The position numbers and the translations under genes are program-made. From a virus, in IMG/VR virus record IMGVR_UViG_3300009529_000006, positions 1 to 36,335 of that record: DNA of 36,335 nucleotides; one strand, 5' to 3'. How positions within the stretch are numbered: position 1 is the first letter of the stretch; each line of letters begins with the position of its first letter. The notes under the pieces are model-generated. The model did not search any database and had not been told where the DNA came from. It worked only from the letters and a program-made list of their open reading frames with translations. This document shows, in pieces, positions 1 through 6,741 of the stretch.

Positions 1-23
1 CTGGCCGAGGCGGGCAAGGTGAA
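1..23. repeat. Terminal direct repeat marking circular closure (copy 1)
   Basis: Bases 1-23 are identical to 36313-36335. The repeat lies inside a continuous reading frame, so it is best explained as the overlap left when a circular or circularly permuted genome was linearised, not as a biological terminal repeat. The unique circle is 36,312 bp. Confidence 0.9.
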
Positions 24-144
24 GGGCATGGGCGCTTCCAAGTCCGACCCCGAGAAGGACAGGGAAGCCCTCAAAGAGTCCTTCAAGAAACTCCACCCAG
101 AATGGGGCGATGCAGAACTGGAAACTGCCGTCACTGGGCGCTAG
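1..144 (+). CDS. C-terminal end of the ChaB/prohead protease/scaffold protein (continues from 34501-36335)
   Basis: This is the last 47 codons of the gene that starts at 34501 and runs off the right end. Bases 1-23 repeat the last 23 bases of the window, and the frame is the same on both sides, so joining the ends gives one 651-residue protein stopping at TAG 142-144. The tail segment is charged and helical (KSDPEKDREALKESFKKLHP), typical of the scaffold portion of capsid proteases, which is removed during head maturation. No start codon is needed here because the fragment is partial only because of where the circle was cut. Confidence 0.9.
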   Translation: MAEAGKVKGMGASKSDPEKDREALKESFKKLHPEWGDAELETAVTGR

Positions 145-178
145 GGAAACCGAATAAACCGATTAGGAGGCGAGATAA

Positions 179-262
179 ATGGATAAAGAAGTATATTACC
201 CTAAACCTGGGGGTAAAAAGGAAATACCCCCGAAGACTGAACCTAAGAAAAAGGGGAAGTGA
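179..262 (+). CDS. 27-residue lysine/proline-rich microprotein
   Basis: An ATG preceded by a good ribosome binding site (AGGAGG at 165-170) opens a 27-codon frame rich in Lys and Pro (KPGGKKEIPPK) and ending in TGA 260-262. It sits between the protease/scaffold gene and the capsid cement gene, in the late head operon. No domain is recognisable. The strong ribosome binding site and the operon position are the only evidence that it is real. It could be a small head-associated basic peptide. Confidence 0.5.
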   Translation: MDKEVYYPKPGGKKEIPPKTEPKKKGK

Positions 263-291
263 ACTAAAAACTAACAGGAGGTAAAATAAAA

Positions 292-1269
292 ATGCGTGGA
301 GTTTATCCAGACAAAGACGCCAAAATCGCAGGGGATGAGATTTCATCTACCTACGAAGGGCGACACTTAACGTTCCTAGAGAGTGAACTATTCCACCCTT
401 ATCATGCTGACGGTAAAGTGGATAAGGGCGACCCAGTTGTTGCTCAGACTAGCACGGGCTACATCGTGGGTGTGGCTTTCGAAAGTGCTGCAGCGGCGAC
501 AGACCTTATTGCCATCGACACAGAAGGTATCTGGGCGTTGAAGGTTTTCGCTGACACCGATGAGTTCTGGGATAAATCGGCTGGTGAAGGAGCAATTGTG
601 CCTGGCGACCCTCTGTTTATCGACCGCGTGACCACTGGCGCAATCACCGCCGGGGTAGGTGCCTGCGGTATCAGCAAGAGGCGAGACCGCGCCACTCAAG
701 TCCCGTTCGGCTTTGCTCTAGGTTCGATTGACAACGAAGGCGAAGGCGTTATCGCTGTCAAAGTCCATAATCAGGGCTCTTTCGACCTTCGCCGTTCAAT
801 GGGCAATAGGGCAGTAGTGAGTGGAGGTATGGGTTGGTCTTTCTTCGGAAGGATAACCGACGGCAAAACTGAAGGTCTTAACGGCTATGTGGACGGCACT
901 ATCCTGGGCACGCCCACTGGACCGACTTATGGGTTTGGTTCGTGGTTGTGCATAGATGATGCAGCAACTATGGGGGCAAATGTCGCAACCCCACACGATG
1001 TAGGCATTTATTCAGGTGCAGCTCAGGCCGCCGCTAATCTTTACTTCGCTGGCCAAGCCCAGGCTCAATTAGCTGGCAGTCCCGGTGCTCTTCACGCTTG
1101 GAGGTTTAACACGACCCACACAATCACTGCTCTATTCCTTGCAGCCAATCCTGGTTCTGTAGGCTACATAGTAGATGCTACGGAAGATGAAGGTAAAGTT
1201 GGCGCCATTCCATTTGTCACCGTATCTGGTGCCGTAAGATGGATTCGGCTGTATTCTGGTGGGAGTTAG
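292..1269 (+). CDS. Capsid cement/decoration protein (DUF2190-like N-terminus)
   Basis: A 325-residue protein just upstream of the major capsid gene and behind an AGGAGGTAAA ribosome binding site. The first ~160 residues have the small beta-barrel pattern of DUF2190-type cement proteins (GKVDKGDPVVAQTSTGYIVG, then GDPLFIDRVTTGAITAG and a VKVHN end), which bind the outside of HK97-fold capsids and stabilise them. The remaining ~165 residues are Gly/Ala rich, look beta-structured and resemble nothing I can name. They could be an outward-facing domain. The DUF2190 match is judged by eye. A head fibre role is the alternative. Confidence 0.65.
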   Translation: MRGVYPDKDAKIAGDEISSTYEGRHLTFLESELFHPYHADGKVDKGDPVVAQTSTGYIVGVAFESAAAATDLIAIDTEGIWALKVFADTDEFWDKSAGEGAIVPGDPLFIDRVTTGAITAGVGACGISKRRDRATQVPFGFALGSIDNEGEGVIAVKVHNQGSFDLRRSMGNRAVVSGGMGWSFFGRITDGKTEGLNGYVDGTILGTPTGPTYGFGSWLCIDDAATMGANVATPHDVGIYSGAAQAAANLYFAGQAQAQLAGSPGALHAWRFNTTHTITALFLAANPGSVGYIVDATEDEGKVGAIPFVTVSGAVRWIRLYSGGS

Positions 1270-1300
1270 GAACGGAAACAGAAAAGGAGCGAAAAAGAAG

Positions 1301-1642
1301 ATGCGTAAACTAAATCTGAGGGACTACACGGTAAAGATGAAGGTTCCAGACAAGGCGAATCCGGGGAAGGAATTGGATATTGAGCTTCCCTATCACGTTA
1401 AGGATTCGATTCTGAATCTAATGTTTATCCCGCAACTGCAACTGTCTGGTGCTGAATTGGTTAAGCAGAATGTGCTGGCCATAAAGCTAGAGACTTGCAA
1501 GGATGGTGAAATCCTATTAGAGGATGAAGAATACGACCGGATAAAGAAAGCCTTCAATACTTTCAGGGGGTTCGGCAGACCTGATGTCGAACTCGTGAGA
1601 CGCATTAACGAGGCGGAAGTGGTGGAGGTGGAACAAAAATAA
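1301..1642 (+). CDS. Small head-region protein of unknown function
   Basis: A 113-residue protein between the cement and major capsid genes. The ATG at 1301 was preferred to an in-frame ATG at 1259 because it has an upstream AAAGGAGCG site and avoids overlapping the previous gene. The protein is soluble, acidic at the C-terminus (EAEVVEVEQK), and has an N-terminal segment that looks beta-stranded (RDYTVKMKVPDKANPG) followed by helices. No catalytic motif is seen. Position argues for a capsid assembly or accessory role. Function is unknown. Confidence 0.6.
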   Translation: MRKLNLRDYTVKMKVPDKANPGKELDIELPYHVKDSILNLMFIPQLQLSGAELVKQNVLAIKLETCKDGEILLEDEEYDRIKKAFNTFRGFGRPDVELVRRINEAEVVEVEQK

Positions 1643-1661
1643 ACATAGGAGGAAATATACG

Positions 1662-2765
1662 ATGGACTTGATGAAATTGATGGAGGATTGGAAGGGTTAT
1701 GTCGCCCTTAGTGATGTGGGCAGAGGCGAAGGATATGAGCAGAAGCTGAGGGAGACTATCGACCTGCTCAGTAATGCCCGAAACCTTCCACCCCATAAAC
1801 AAGAATACCTACTCAGGGAAGCGCTGACTACTTCAGACTTCCCGTTACTGTTCGGCGACGTGCTAGATAGGCAAGTGTTGGCAAGCTATAAAGCTGTTAC
1901 TCCGGTATGGAAGGCTTTTGTCAAGATGAGCACGAACCGTGATTTCAAGGTGTCAAAGCGCTTTGCTATTACGGGCGGCGACCAGTATCTACCAGAGGTA
2001 GCTGAGAAGGGCGAATACCTAGCCAGTGAGCGGGAAGAGGAGAAGTTTGAGCTCTCAGTCAAGAAGTATGGGCGGCAGTTCGATATCTCTTGGGAGTCGT
2101 TAATTAACGATGACCTAGGGGCGTTGAAGGACACTCCAGAACGCTTCGCTCGAGCTGCAATCCGAACTGAACACCGGATAGCCACTGGTCTATATGCTGG
2201 ACATGCAGTGCTTTACAGCCATGGAAATCGCTCGGCGAATCCTCTAACTATCGCCAACCTAGAAACGGCTCTTGAGTATATGGATTCACTGACCGATGCT
2301 AGTGGCGAGCCTATTCAGAATAGTGCGAAATTCTTGGTATATCCGCCTGCACTCCATAATACAGCTATGCAAATACTAAATTCTACAAACAAGATGTGGG
2401 TATATAGGGGCACTACTGATGCTGGTCCGACAGCATACCCTATGACCAATGTCATCCCTACTTACACACTAACACCTATAAAAGACAAGTATTTGCCAAT
2501 TCTGGATGCTGTTAGCGGTAATCTAGGCTGGTATCTATTCGCTGATCCCAAGGATATTGCGGCTTTGGAAGTTGCGCATCTGAGAGGACACGAGCGCCCG
2601 GAGATTTGCATGAAGGCCAGCGACAAGGTAACTATCGGCGGTGGTGCAATCAGCCCGATGGAAGGCGACTTTGTGAGCGACAATGTGCTTTACCGAGTGA
2701 GGCTTTGCTTCGGCGGTTGCAGACTCGATTGGAGAGCCACCTATATGGGCGGATACCAGGGATAA
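1662..2765 (+). CDS. Major capsid protein, HK97 fold (Mu gpT-like)
   Basis: A 367-residue protein behind a GGAGG ribosome binding site. It follows the protease/scaffold and cement genes, the usual place for the major head protein. The central stretch around residues 125-175, with KKYGRQFDISWESLINDDLG followed by FARAAIRTE, is typical of Mu gpT-type HK97-fold capsid proteins: the long E-loop and spine-helix region with a strongly conserved W-E-x-L-x-N-D-D-L pattern. The C-terminus is beta rich (YRVRLCFGGCRLDWRATYMG). It would build the icosahedral shell after scaffold removal by the upstream protease. Confidence 0.85.
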   Translation: MDLMKLMEDWKGYVALSDVGRGEGYEQKLRETIDLLSNARNLPPHKQEYLLREALTTSDFPLLFGDVLDRQVLASYKAVTPVWKAFVKMSTNRDFKVSKRFAITGGDQYLPEVAEKGEYLASEREEEKFELSVKKYGRQFDISWESLINDDLGALKDTPERFARAAIRTEHRIATGLYAGHAVLYSHGNRSANPLTIANLETALEYMDSLTDASGEPIQNSAKFLVYPPALHNTAMQILNSTNKMWVYRGTTDAGPTAYPMTNVIPTYTLTPIKDKYLPILDAVSGNLGWYLFADPKDIAALEVAHLRGHERPEICMKASDKVTIGGGAISPMEGDFVSDNVLYRVRLCFGGCRLDWRATYMGGYQG

Positions 2766-2770
2766 GCTAA

Positions 2771-2829
2771 AAGGAGCATAGTAGCTTAACGAGTGACAAG
2801 CCAGTCGGGGGATGGTGGTTTAGCTCCTT
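2771..2829 (+). other. Long-loop inverted repeat after the major capsid gene
   Basis: AAGGAGC at 2771-2777 is complementary to GCTCCTT at 2823-2829, enclosing ~45 bases in the gap between the capsid gene and the next gene. There is no T-run, so it is not a classical terminator. It might be an RNA processing or translational element, or chance. Confidence 0.25.
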
Positions 2830-2866
2830 GGCTGCCGTTCTCCGGCTGGGTGGTAAGGAGGTAAAT

Positions 2867-3166
2867 ATGGAGCCAGTAGCTAGTTTCCCTTGGCCTTGGA
2901 CTCATGTGGATGATACTGTATTAGTGAAGACAGGTGCAGGGGCACTGCATACAATAGTGGTCAATGGCTTAACTACAGCCGGCGATATCACGGTATACGA
3001 TGGCATTGATGCAACCGGGACTATTATCGCCGTCCTTCACCTTGACCCCACTACTTCTGTGTCAGTGCAGCCTATCACTTTTGTCTATGACCTAAAAATC
3101 GAAACGGGAATTTACATTGACTATGACCAAGCGGTAGCTGCCAACCTTACGGTAACTTATAAGTGA
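2867..3166 (+). CDS. Small beta-rich structural protein, likely capsid accessory
   Basis: A 99-residue protein whose ATG at 2867 is preceded by TAAGGAGGTAAAT. An upstream in-frame ATG at 2828 lacks such a site and was rejected. The sequence alternates short hydrophobic and polar runs (TAGDITVYDGIDATG, NLTVTYK at the end), giving an all-beta profile common in small phage decoration or spike proteins. It sits between the capsid and connector genes. No specific family can be named. Confidence 0.6.
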   Translation: MEPVASFPWPWTHVDDTVLVKTGAGALHTIVVNGLTTAGDITVYDGIDATGTIIAVLHLDPTTSVSVQPITFVYDLKIETGIYIDYDQAVAANLTVTYK

Positions 3167-3173
3167 GGAAGAC

Positions 3174-3332
3174 ATGGCGAAGACACCTTATAGCATAGAG
3201 TTTTGCCGGTTCGTGGACTGCGAGAACCTGAAGAACGATAAATGCACAAAGATTAAGAAGTGCCCCTATAATAGAAAGTGGATAGAATACTGGGTGAGGT
3301 ATGGTGTTCACCCCCCCTCAGGAGTAAGTTAA
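3174..3332 (+). CDS. 52-residue four-cysteine microprotein
   Basis: An ATG directly after the previous stop codon, with GAGGAAG as ribosome binding site, opens a 52-codon frame. It has four cysteines (residues 11, 16, 24 and 30; spacing C-x4-C-x7-C-x5-C) in a basic, aromatic-rich chain (KKCPYNRKWIEYWVRY). The spacing suggests a small metal-binding knuckle. It ends 3 bases before the connector gene, consistent with translational coupling. Function unknown. Confidence 0.6.
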   Translation: MAKTPYSIEFCRFVDCENLKNDKCTKIKKCPYNRKWIEYWVRYGVHPPSGVS

Positions 3333-3335
3333 ATC

Positions 3336-3683
3336 ATGTCAACATGGACCTATGATACAGAAAATAATATCGGCAAGGTGAGGCTTTTAATCGGTGACAC
3401 GGATATAGTCCCGACTACCGATGCCCAGTTCAGCGACGAAGAGATACAGGTCTTTTTGACTATGGCCTCAAGTTCTTTGCTTCTGGCTGCGTCTTATGCT
3501 TTGGAGTCTTGGGCATCTACACTTACCAACAGTCTTACCTCAGAGAAGATAGGCGACTATGCCTATACCAAGAAGGAGGCTGATACTAAAATGGCTCTAG
3601 CCAAGAAGTATAAAGAGGAAGATGCTGCAAGTCCCTATCTTACTTGGGCCGAGATGGACTTAATGGGAGAGGGGTCAGAATAA
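3336..3683 (+). CDS. Head-tail connector (gp6-like adaptor)
   Basis: A 115-residue mostly helical protein. VRLLIGDTD near the N-terminus, FSDEEIQVFL, a long Ala-rich helix (LLLAASYALESWAS) and the KIGDYAYTKKEAD segment match HK97 gp6-type adaptors, which form a ring under the portal and join head to tail. It is first in a run of connector genes and overlaps the next gene by one base (TAATG). Family assignment is by pattern and position. Confidence 0.75.
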   Translation: MSTWTYDTENNIGKVRLLIGDTDIVPTTDAQFSDEEIQVFLTMASSSLLLAASYALESWASTLTNSLTSEKIGDYAYTKKEADTKMALAKKYKEEDAASPYLTWAEMDLMGEGSE

Positions 3684-4009
3684 TGTCCTTTACTAATCTT
3701 CTTATCAATACCTGCACAGTGAAGCGATTTAACCCAGCGGGCACAGATGCTTATGGCAATCCTACCGGGACATGGGATGACCACCTAACTGACCAAGCTT
3801 GCCGTCTGATGGCCACTAGTGGAAGAGAAATAATGGTCGGTGCTAAAGTAGTCATAGCAGATTACAAGCTCTTTATCGCCGATATAGATATTACAGAGCG
3901 AGACCAAGTGGAGATAGACAGTATTACCTATGAAGTCCTATTGGTAGCCGAAAGGCAGGACGACACTGGGAGCCACCACAAGGAATGTCTTATGAGGACG
4001 GTGAGATGA
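3683..4009 (+). CDS. Head closure / head-tail joining protein
   Basis: A 108-residue protein starting at ATG 3683, which overlaps the previous stop and has GAGAGGGG upstream. An in-frame upstream ATG at 3644 lies inside the previous gene and was rejected. The pattern (NTCTVKRFNPAGTDAYGNP, WDDHLTDQACRLM, then QVEIDSITYEVLLV and a short C-terminal strand) is that of SPP1 gp16-like stopper proteins, small beta-barrels that seal the head channel and bind the tail. It lies in the standard order adaptor, stopper, gp10-like, tail terminator. Confidence 0.75.
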   Translation: MSFTNLLINTCTVKRFNPAGTDAYGNPTGTWDDHLTDQACRLMATSGREIMVGAKVVIADYKLFIADIDITERDQVEIDSITYEVLLVAERQDDTGSHHKECLMRTVR

Positions 4010-4335
4010 AGATAAGTGTCTCAATAGCGTGGGACTCAAAGCTCCAGGAGACCGGGGAAAAGGTCAGAGATGCCGCGGAAATGGCAATCAAAGATACTGT
4101 GCTGGAGATTGAGAATACCGCCAAGCAGCTCTCGCCTGTCTTGACTGGCAATAATATGCGCTCCATTGAGTCTAGTGCCGATGGATTAGAGGGCAAGGTC
4201 TATTCGACTTCGGGATATGGTGGCTATTTGGAGCTGGGCACCTCCAAGATGCCAGCTCAACCTTATTTCAAACCTGCTCTTGAAGAGAATTTTACCGAGG
4301 ATAAATTCGCCGAGAAGATAGAGGCTAATCTGTAA
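4006..4335 (+). CDS. HK97 gp10-like tail/neck protein
   Basis: A 109-residue protein starting at ATG 4006 inside an ATGA overlap with the previous gene. It shows the gp10 family signature: an N-terminal amphipathic helix, AKQLSPVLTGNNMRSI, a short strand region, then YGGYLELGTSKMPAQPYF followed by KPALEE. In related phages this protein sits at the head-tail interface. It overlaps the next gene by one base at 4335. Confidence 0.85.
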   Translation: MKISVSIAWDSKLQETGEKVRDAAEMAIKDTVLEIENTAKQLSPVLTGNNMRSIESSADGLEGKVYSTSGYGGYLELGTSKMPAQPYFKPALEENFTEDKFAEKIEANL

Positions 4336-4745
4336 TGAATGCCGACAGCAATGCTATTATCAGAGCTTATCTAGTCGGACAGACTGCTCTGACCGACATA
4401 GTTGGCACTAGAATCTATCACCCCAGATTACCTGAAGGCACGACACTCCCTGCCCTGGGCTTTTTTACCCGGGGTGGTGCTTCAACTCCCTATATCCCTG
4501 CCATCATTACCCCCAGTATCCAGTTTGACTGCTGGGATGACGACCCAATAGGTGCTAGAGAAGTATATAGGGCACTCTATGATGTCCTTCAAGGCATCCA
4601 GAATGTGACGGTAATTATTGATGGCACTAATTATCAGATTATGAGTGCTATTGAAGAGGTGCAGGGACAAGACCTTCAGGATAGGGATATACCAAATTAT
4701 TATCGGGTTGTGACCTTTTTTAGCATGATGATACGAGCAGAGTAA
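4335..4745 (+). CDS. Tail terminator / tail completion protein (DUF3168-like)
   Basis: A 136-residue protein, last of the connector genes. IIRAYLVGQTALTDIVGTRI at the start, LPEGTTLPALGF, IQFDCWDDDP and the C-terminal DIPNYYRVVTFFSMMIRAE follow the DUF3168 / gpU-like layout of proteins that cap the tail tube and fix tail length. It is followed by a terminator at 4808, which separates head/connector from tail genes. Confidence 0.75.
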   Translation: MNADSNAIIRAYLVGQTALTDIVGTRIYHPRLPEGTTLPALGFFTRGGASTPYIPAIITPSIQFDCWDDDPIGAREVYRALYDVLQGIQNVTVIIDGTNYQIMSAIEEVQGQDLQDRDIPNYYRVVTFFSMMIRAE

Positions 4746-4807
4746 CCCCCCAGAGGCACTGACAGCCAAATTAAGGGGCATAAGAGGATAAAGTAATACC
4801 ACACTAT

Positions 4808-4832
4808 AGGCGGGCTTGAACTCGCCTTTTTC
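4808..4832 (+). terminator. Rho-independent terminator between connector and tail genes
   Basis: AGGCGGG (4808-4814) pairs with CTCGCCT (4821-4827), with one G-T pair and a six-base loop CTTGAA. The stem is followed by TTTTTC. This is a typical intrinsic terminator and probably lowers transcription of tail genes relative to head genes, or ends one late transcript. Confidence 0.8.
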
Positions 4833-4862
4833 TATATCAAAATTTTAAGGAGGTAAGGGAAT

Positions 4863-5015
4863 GTGAAAGTGAGGATAAAGTTGGGAACCGATAAACCGAA
4901 GGAGGGCAAGGTAAATGAAGAAGAAGTAAAGCCGAAAGTAACCAAAGGGTTCACTGAGGCTGAAATTGAGACTCGCTATCAAGCGCATCTAGTAAAAGTA
5001 ACAGGAGGTAAATAA
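4863..5015 (+). CDS. 50-residue charged microprotein with GTG start
   Basis: GTG 4863 lies 7 bases after an AAGGAGG site. The ATG two bases upstream is followed at once by TGA, so GTG is the only useful start. The 50-residue product is rich in Lys and Glu (TDKPKEGKVNEEEVKPKV) with a helical second half (FTEAEIETRYQAHLVK). Its end carries the AGGAGG site for the tail tube gene that starts 3 bases later. Unknown function, possibly coupled to tail tube expression. Confidence 0.55.
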   Translation: MKVRIKLGTDKPKEGKVNEEEVKPKVTKGFTEAEIETRYQAHLVKVTGGK

Positions 5016-5017
5016 AC

Positions 5018-6109
5018 ATGGCAAAGACAATAGCGAATGTTTTAGTAGGAGTAGCAACGCTATTTATAAGGCAGCCTAATGATGCCATTGCGGAGTGGAT
5101 GAGCGATCAATACCAAGCAGGAAGCCACTCGGTAAGGTTAAAGAAAACGGGCTCAGGTAATGCCGGGAGCACTCACCTTCAACTTGAGCCGACAGAAGCG
5201 CTCGAAGCATTAACGCTACAGCAGATGGAGGATGCCGTTATTACTGCTGCGCCTGAATACAGTTTCTACCATAAGTGCCAGAATGGAGTGATGGGTAACT
5301 ATGTCCAGCTTGAAATGAGATTCGAAGACCCGAATAGCGAAGGCTGGATAGAAGTCACATTCGTAAATATGCAAGGGCACGCTGGTGATGGTATATGGGC
5401 GCAAGTAATCCTAGCAGATGGAGATATGGTTGGTTATGGTGGTCATTCCGATACCGGCCACTCATTCTTTGAATGGGGGTTGTGCGACATCAATGGCTTA
5501 GTAGCTGCGGCTGAAGGCGCTGGCATTGCGAATTGCACTCTAGGAGACTGGGTATTGACAAGGATTCGCTTGGAACTCTGGGAAGCAGCACCAGCGAGAT
5601 ATGTTCACGTCGATACTGTCGTAATTCACGGAGTTGCCTATGCAATAGAGCCAGGGGCTACATCGGCAGTTGGCCTTTCACTGAGCAGCCCGTTTACTGA
5701 AGTAGGTTACACAGAGGATGGCGTGACCCTCGAATATAGCACTAGTGAGGCTGATATTGAGGTAGAAGAGGAGACCTTCCCCATTGACCGGGTTTTAACC
5801 AAGGAAGATTTGTCCGTCACCTGCAATATGGCTGAAAGCTCGTTGTATAACATGGACAAGGCGATGGCTGGAAGCGTATTGTCGGGCAGCATTATCAAGC
5901 TGGGCGGAGGCATCAACAAGACAATGAACCTCAAGATAGAGGGGACTAACCCCGCGGGCTTTTTACGGGCAATTCACATACCATTAGCCACTGCTACTGG
6001 CACGGTCGGCATGGCCTATAAGAAGGGCGTGAAAACCATAATCCCTGTAACCTTTAAGGCACTGAAAGGCGACAGTAATGCCTGTGTCATAGTCGATAAT
6101 GTAGCCTAA
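5018..6109 (+). CDS. Major tail tube protein with a large inserted domain
   Basis: A 363-residue protein with an AGGAGGTAAATAAAC leader, upstream of the tail chaperones. The ends look like a siphovirus tail tube protein: VLVGVATLFI near residue 10 and, from ~225, FTEVGYTEDGVTLEYSTSEA and then FPIDRVLTKEDLSVTCNMAE, closing with a beta-rich C-terminus. Between residues ~25 and 215 lies an extra domain of ~190 residues that is beta rich and Gly/Trp containing (YVQLEMRFEDPNSEGWIEVT) and resembles a concanavalin/LamG-like jelly roll. Tube proteins are usually 150-250 residues, so the insertion explains the length. Tube assignment is fairly sure; the fold of the insertion is inferred. Confidence 0.75.
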   Translation: MAKTIANVLVGVATLFIRQPNDAIAEWMSDQYQAGSHSVRLKKTGSGNAGSTHLQLEPTEALEALTLQQMEDAVITAAPEYSFYHKCQNGVMGNYVQLEMRFEDPNSEGWIEVTFVNMQGHAGDGIWAQVILADGDMVGYGGHSDTGHSFFEWGLCDINGLVAAAEGAGIANCTLGDWVLTRIRLELWEAAPARYVHVDTVVIHGVAYAIEPGATSAVGLSLSSPFTEVGYTEDGVTLEYSTSEADIEVEEETFPIDRVLTKEDLSVTCNMAESSLYNMDKAMAGSVLSGSIIKLGGGINKTMNLKIEGTNPAGFLRAIHIPLATATGTVGMAYKKGVKTIIPVTFKALKGDSNACVIVDNVA

Positions 6110-6124
6110 AAAAGGAGTGTTTCA

Positions 6125-6523
6125 ATGGGTAGAACAGATGAGCAAAAGATATTCCATGAATCCATCACGGTAGTTTTCGGCGGGCGAGAATATGGGGTAG
6201 AACCCCTCGTTATCAAGGAATCCCGCGCATGGAGACAAAAGGTTCTCAATGTCTTGACTGAGCTTCCCAAACTTACTAAGGCATCCTCGGATAAACCCGA
6301 AGAGTTTAATACTGCTATCGAATCCCTCTTAATTACTATGCCTGATACTGTAGTCGACCTCTTCTTCTCCTACGCAAGAGATCTTCCCCGGGAGGAGATT
6401 GAGGCGATTGCCACCGATTCCGAGATGGCTACAGCTTGGCAGCAGATATCAGAGATTGCCTTCCCTTTACTTCAAGGGCTGGTGAGGACGATGGGGAGGA
6501 TGGTGCCTCCGAAGCCTCAATAG
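6125..6523 (+). CDS. Tail assembly chaperone, short form (gpG-like)
   Basis: A 132-residue protein between the tail tube and tape measure genes, the canonical place of lambda G/GT-type chaperones. It is helical and acidic (MPDTVVDLFFSYARDLPREE) and starts at an ATG behind AAAGGAGTG. A second frame, -1 relative to this one, overlaps its end and continues to 6741. A CCCTTTA slippery heptamer at 6463 lies in phase. The short form would be made by most ribosomes and would bind the tape measure during tail assembly. Confidence 0.8.
   Translation: MGRTDEQKIFHESITVVFGGREYGVEPLVIKESRAWRQKVLNVLTELPKLTKASSDKPEEFNTAIESLLITMPDTVVDLFFSYARDLPREEIEAIATDSEMATAWQQISEIAFPLLQGLVRTMGRMVPPKPQ
6463..6469 (+). promoter_or_regulatory. 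Programmed -1 frameshift slippery heptamer CCCTTTA
   Basis: In the chaperone frame the bases read C CCT TTA, the ideal X XXY YYZ arrangement, so both tRNAs can re-pair on CCC and TTT after a -1 slip. The -1 frame then continues for 90 codons to 6741. A GGAGG/CCTCC hairpin (6495-6499 with 6506-6510) lies 25 bases downstream and may act as a stimulator. Confidence 0.8.
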
Positions 6524-6741
6524 CCCAAGTATTCGAGTTCTTGCTGGCAGAGTGGCATATAACCCAGGACTATATCATTGCCCATTGGACAGATGAAGAG
6601 TTCTCTTTGATGCTCGATAAACTTGTGGAGCGCAAGCAGCGGGAGAAGGCACTCATAAAGGGAGAAGAAGTCTCCACACGCAAGATATCCGACAAGCAGT
6701 TTTTCGACGAGGCAGGTATAGAGGTGAAGAATGCCAATTGA
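6469..6741 (+). CDS. Tail assembly chaperone frameshift extension (gpT-like part of GT fusion)
   Basis: This frame is entered by a -1 slip at CCCTTTA (6463-6469), fusing ~115 residues of the short chaperone to 90 more, about 205 residues in total. The joint is an acidic Gly-rich linker (AGEDDGEDGASEAS), followed by helices (FEFLLAEWHITQDYIIAHWT) and a basic end. An internal ATG at 6436 has no ribosome binding site, which favours frameshifting over independent translation. In lambda and relatives the GT form recruits tail tube protein to the tape measure. The frame ends over the tape measure start. Confidence 0.75.
   Translation, partial: TSRAGEDDGEDGASEASIAQVFEFLLAEWHITQDYIIAHWTDEEFSLMLDKLVERKQREKALIKGEEVSTRKISDKQFFDEAGIEVKNAN

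Noticed and set aside
102-284. 60-residue basic frame over the end of the protease/scaffold gene
   Set aside because: It overlaps the protease end in another frame and has no ribosome binding site, while a shorter frame at 179-262 has a clear one.
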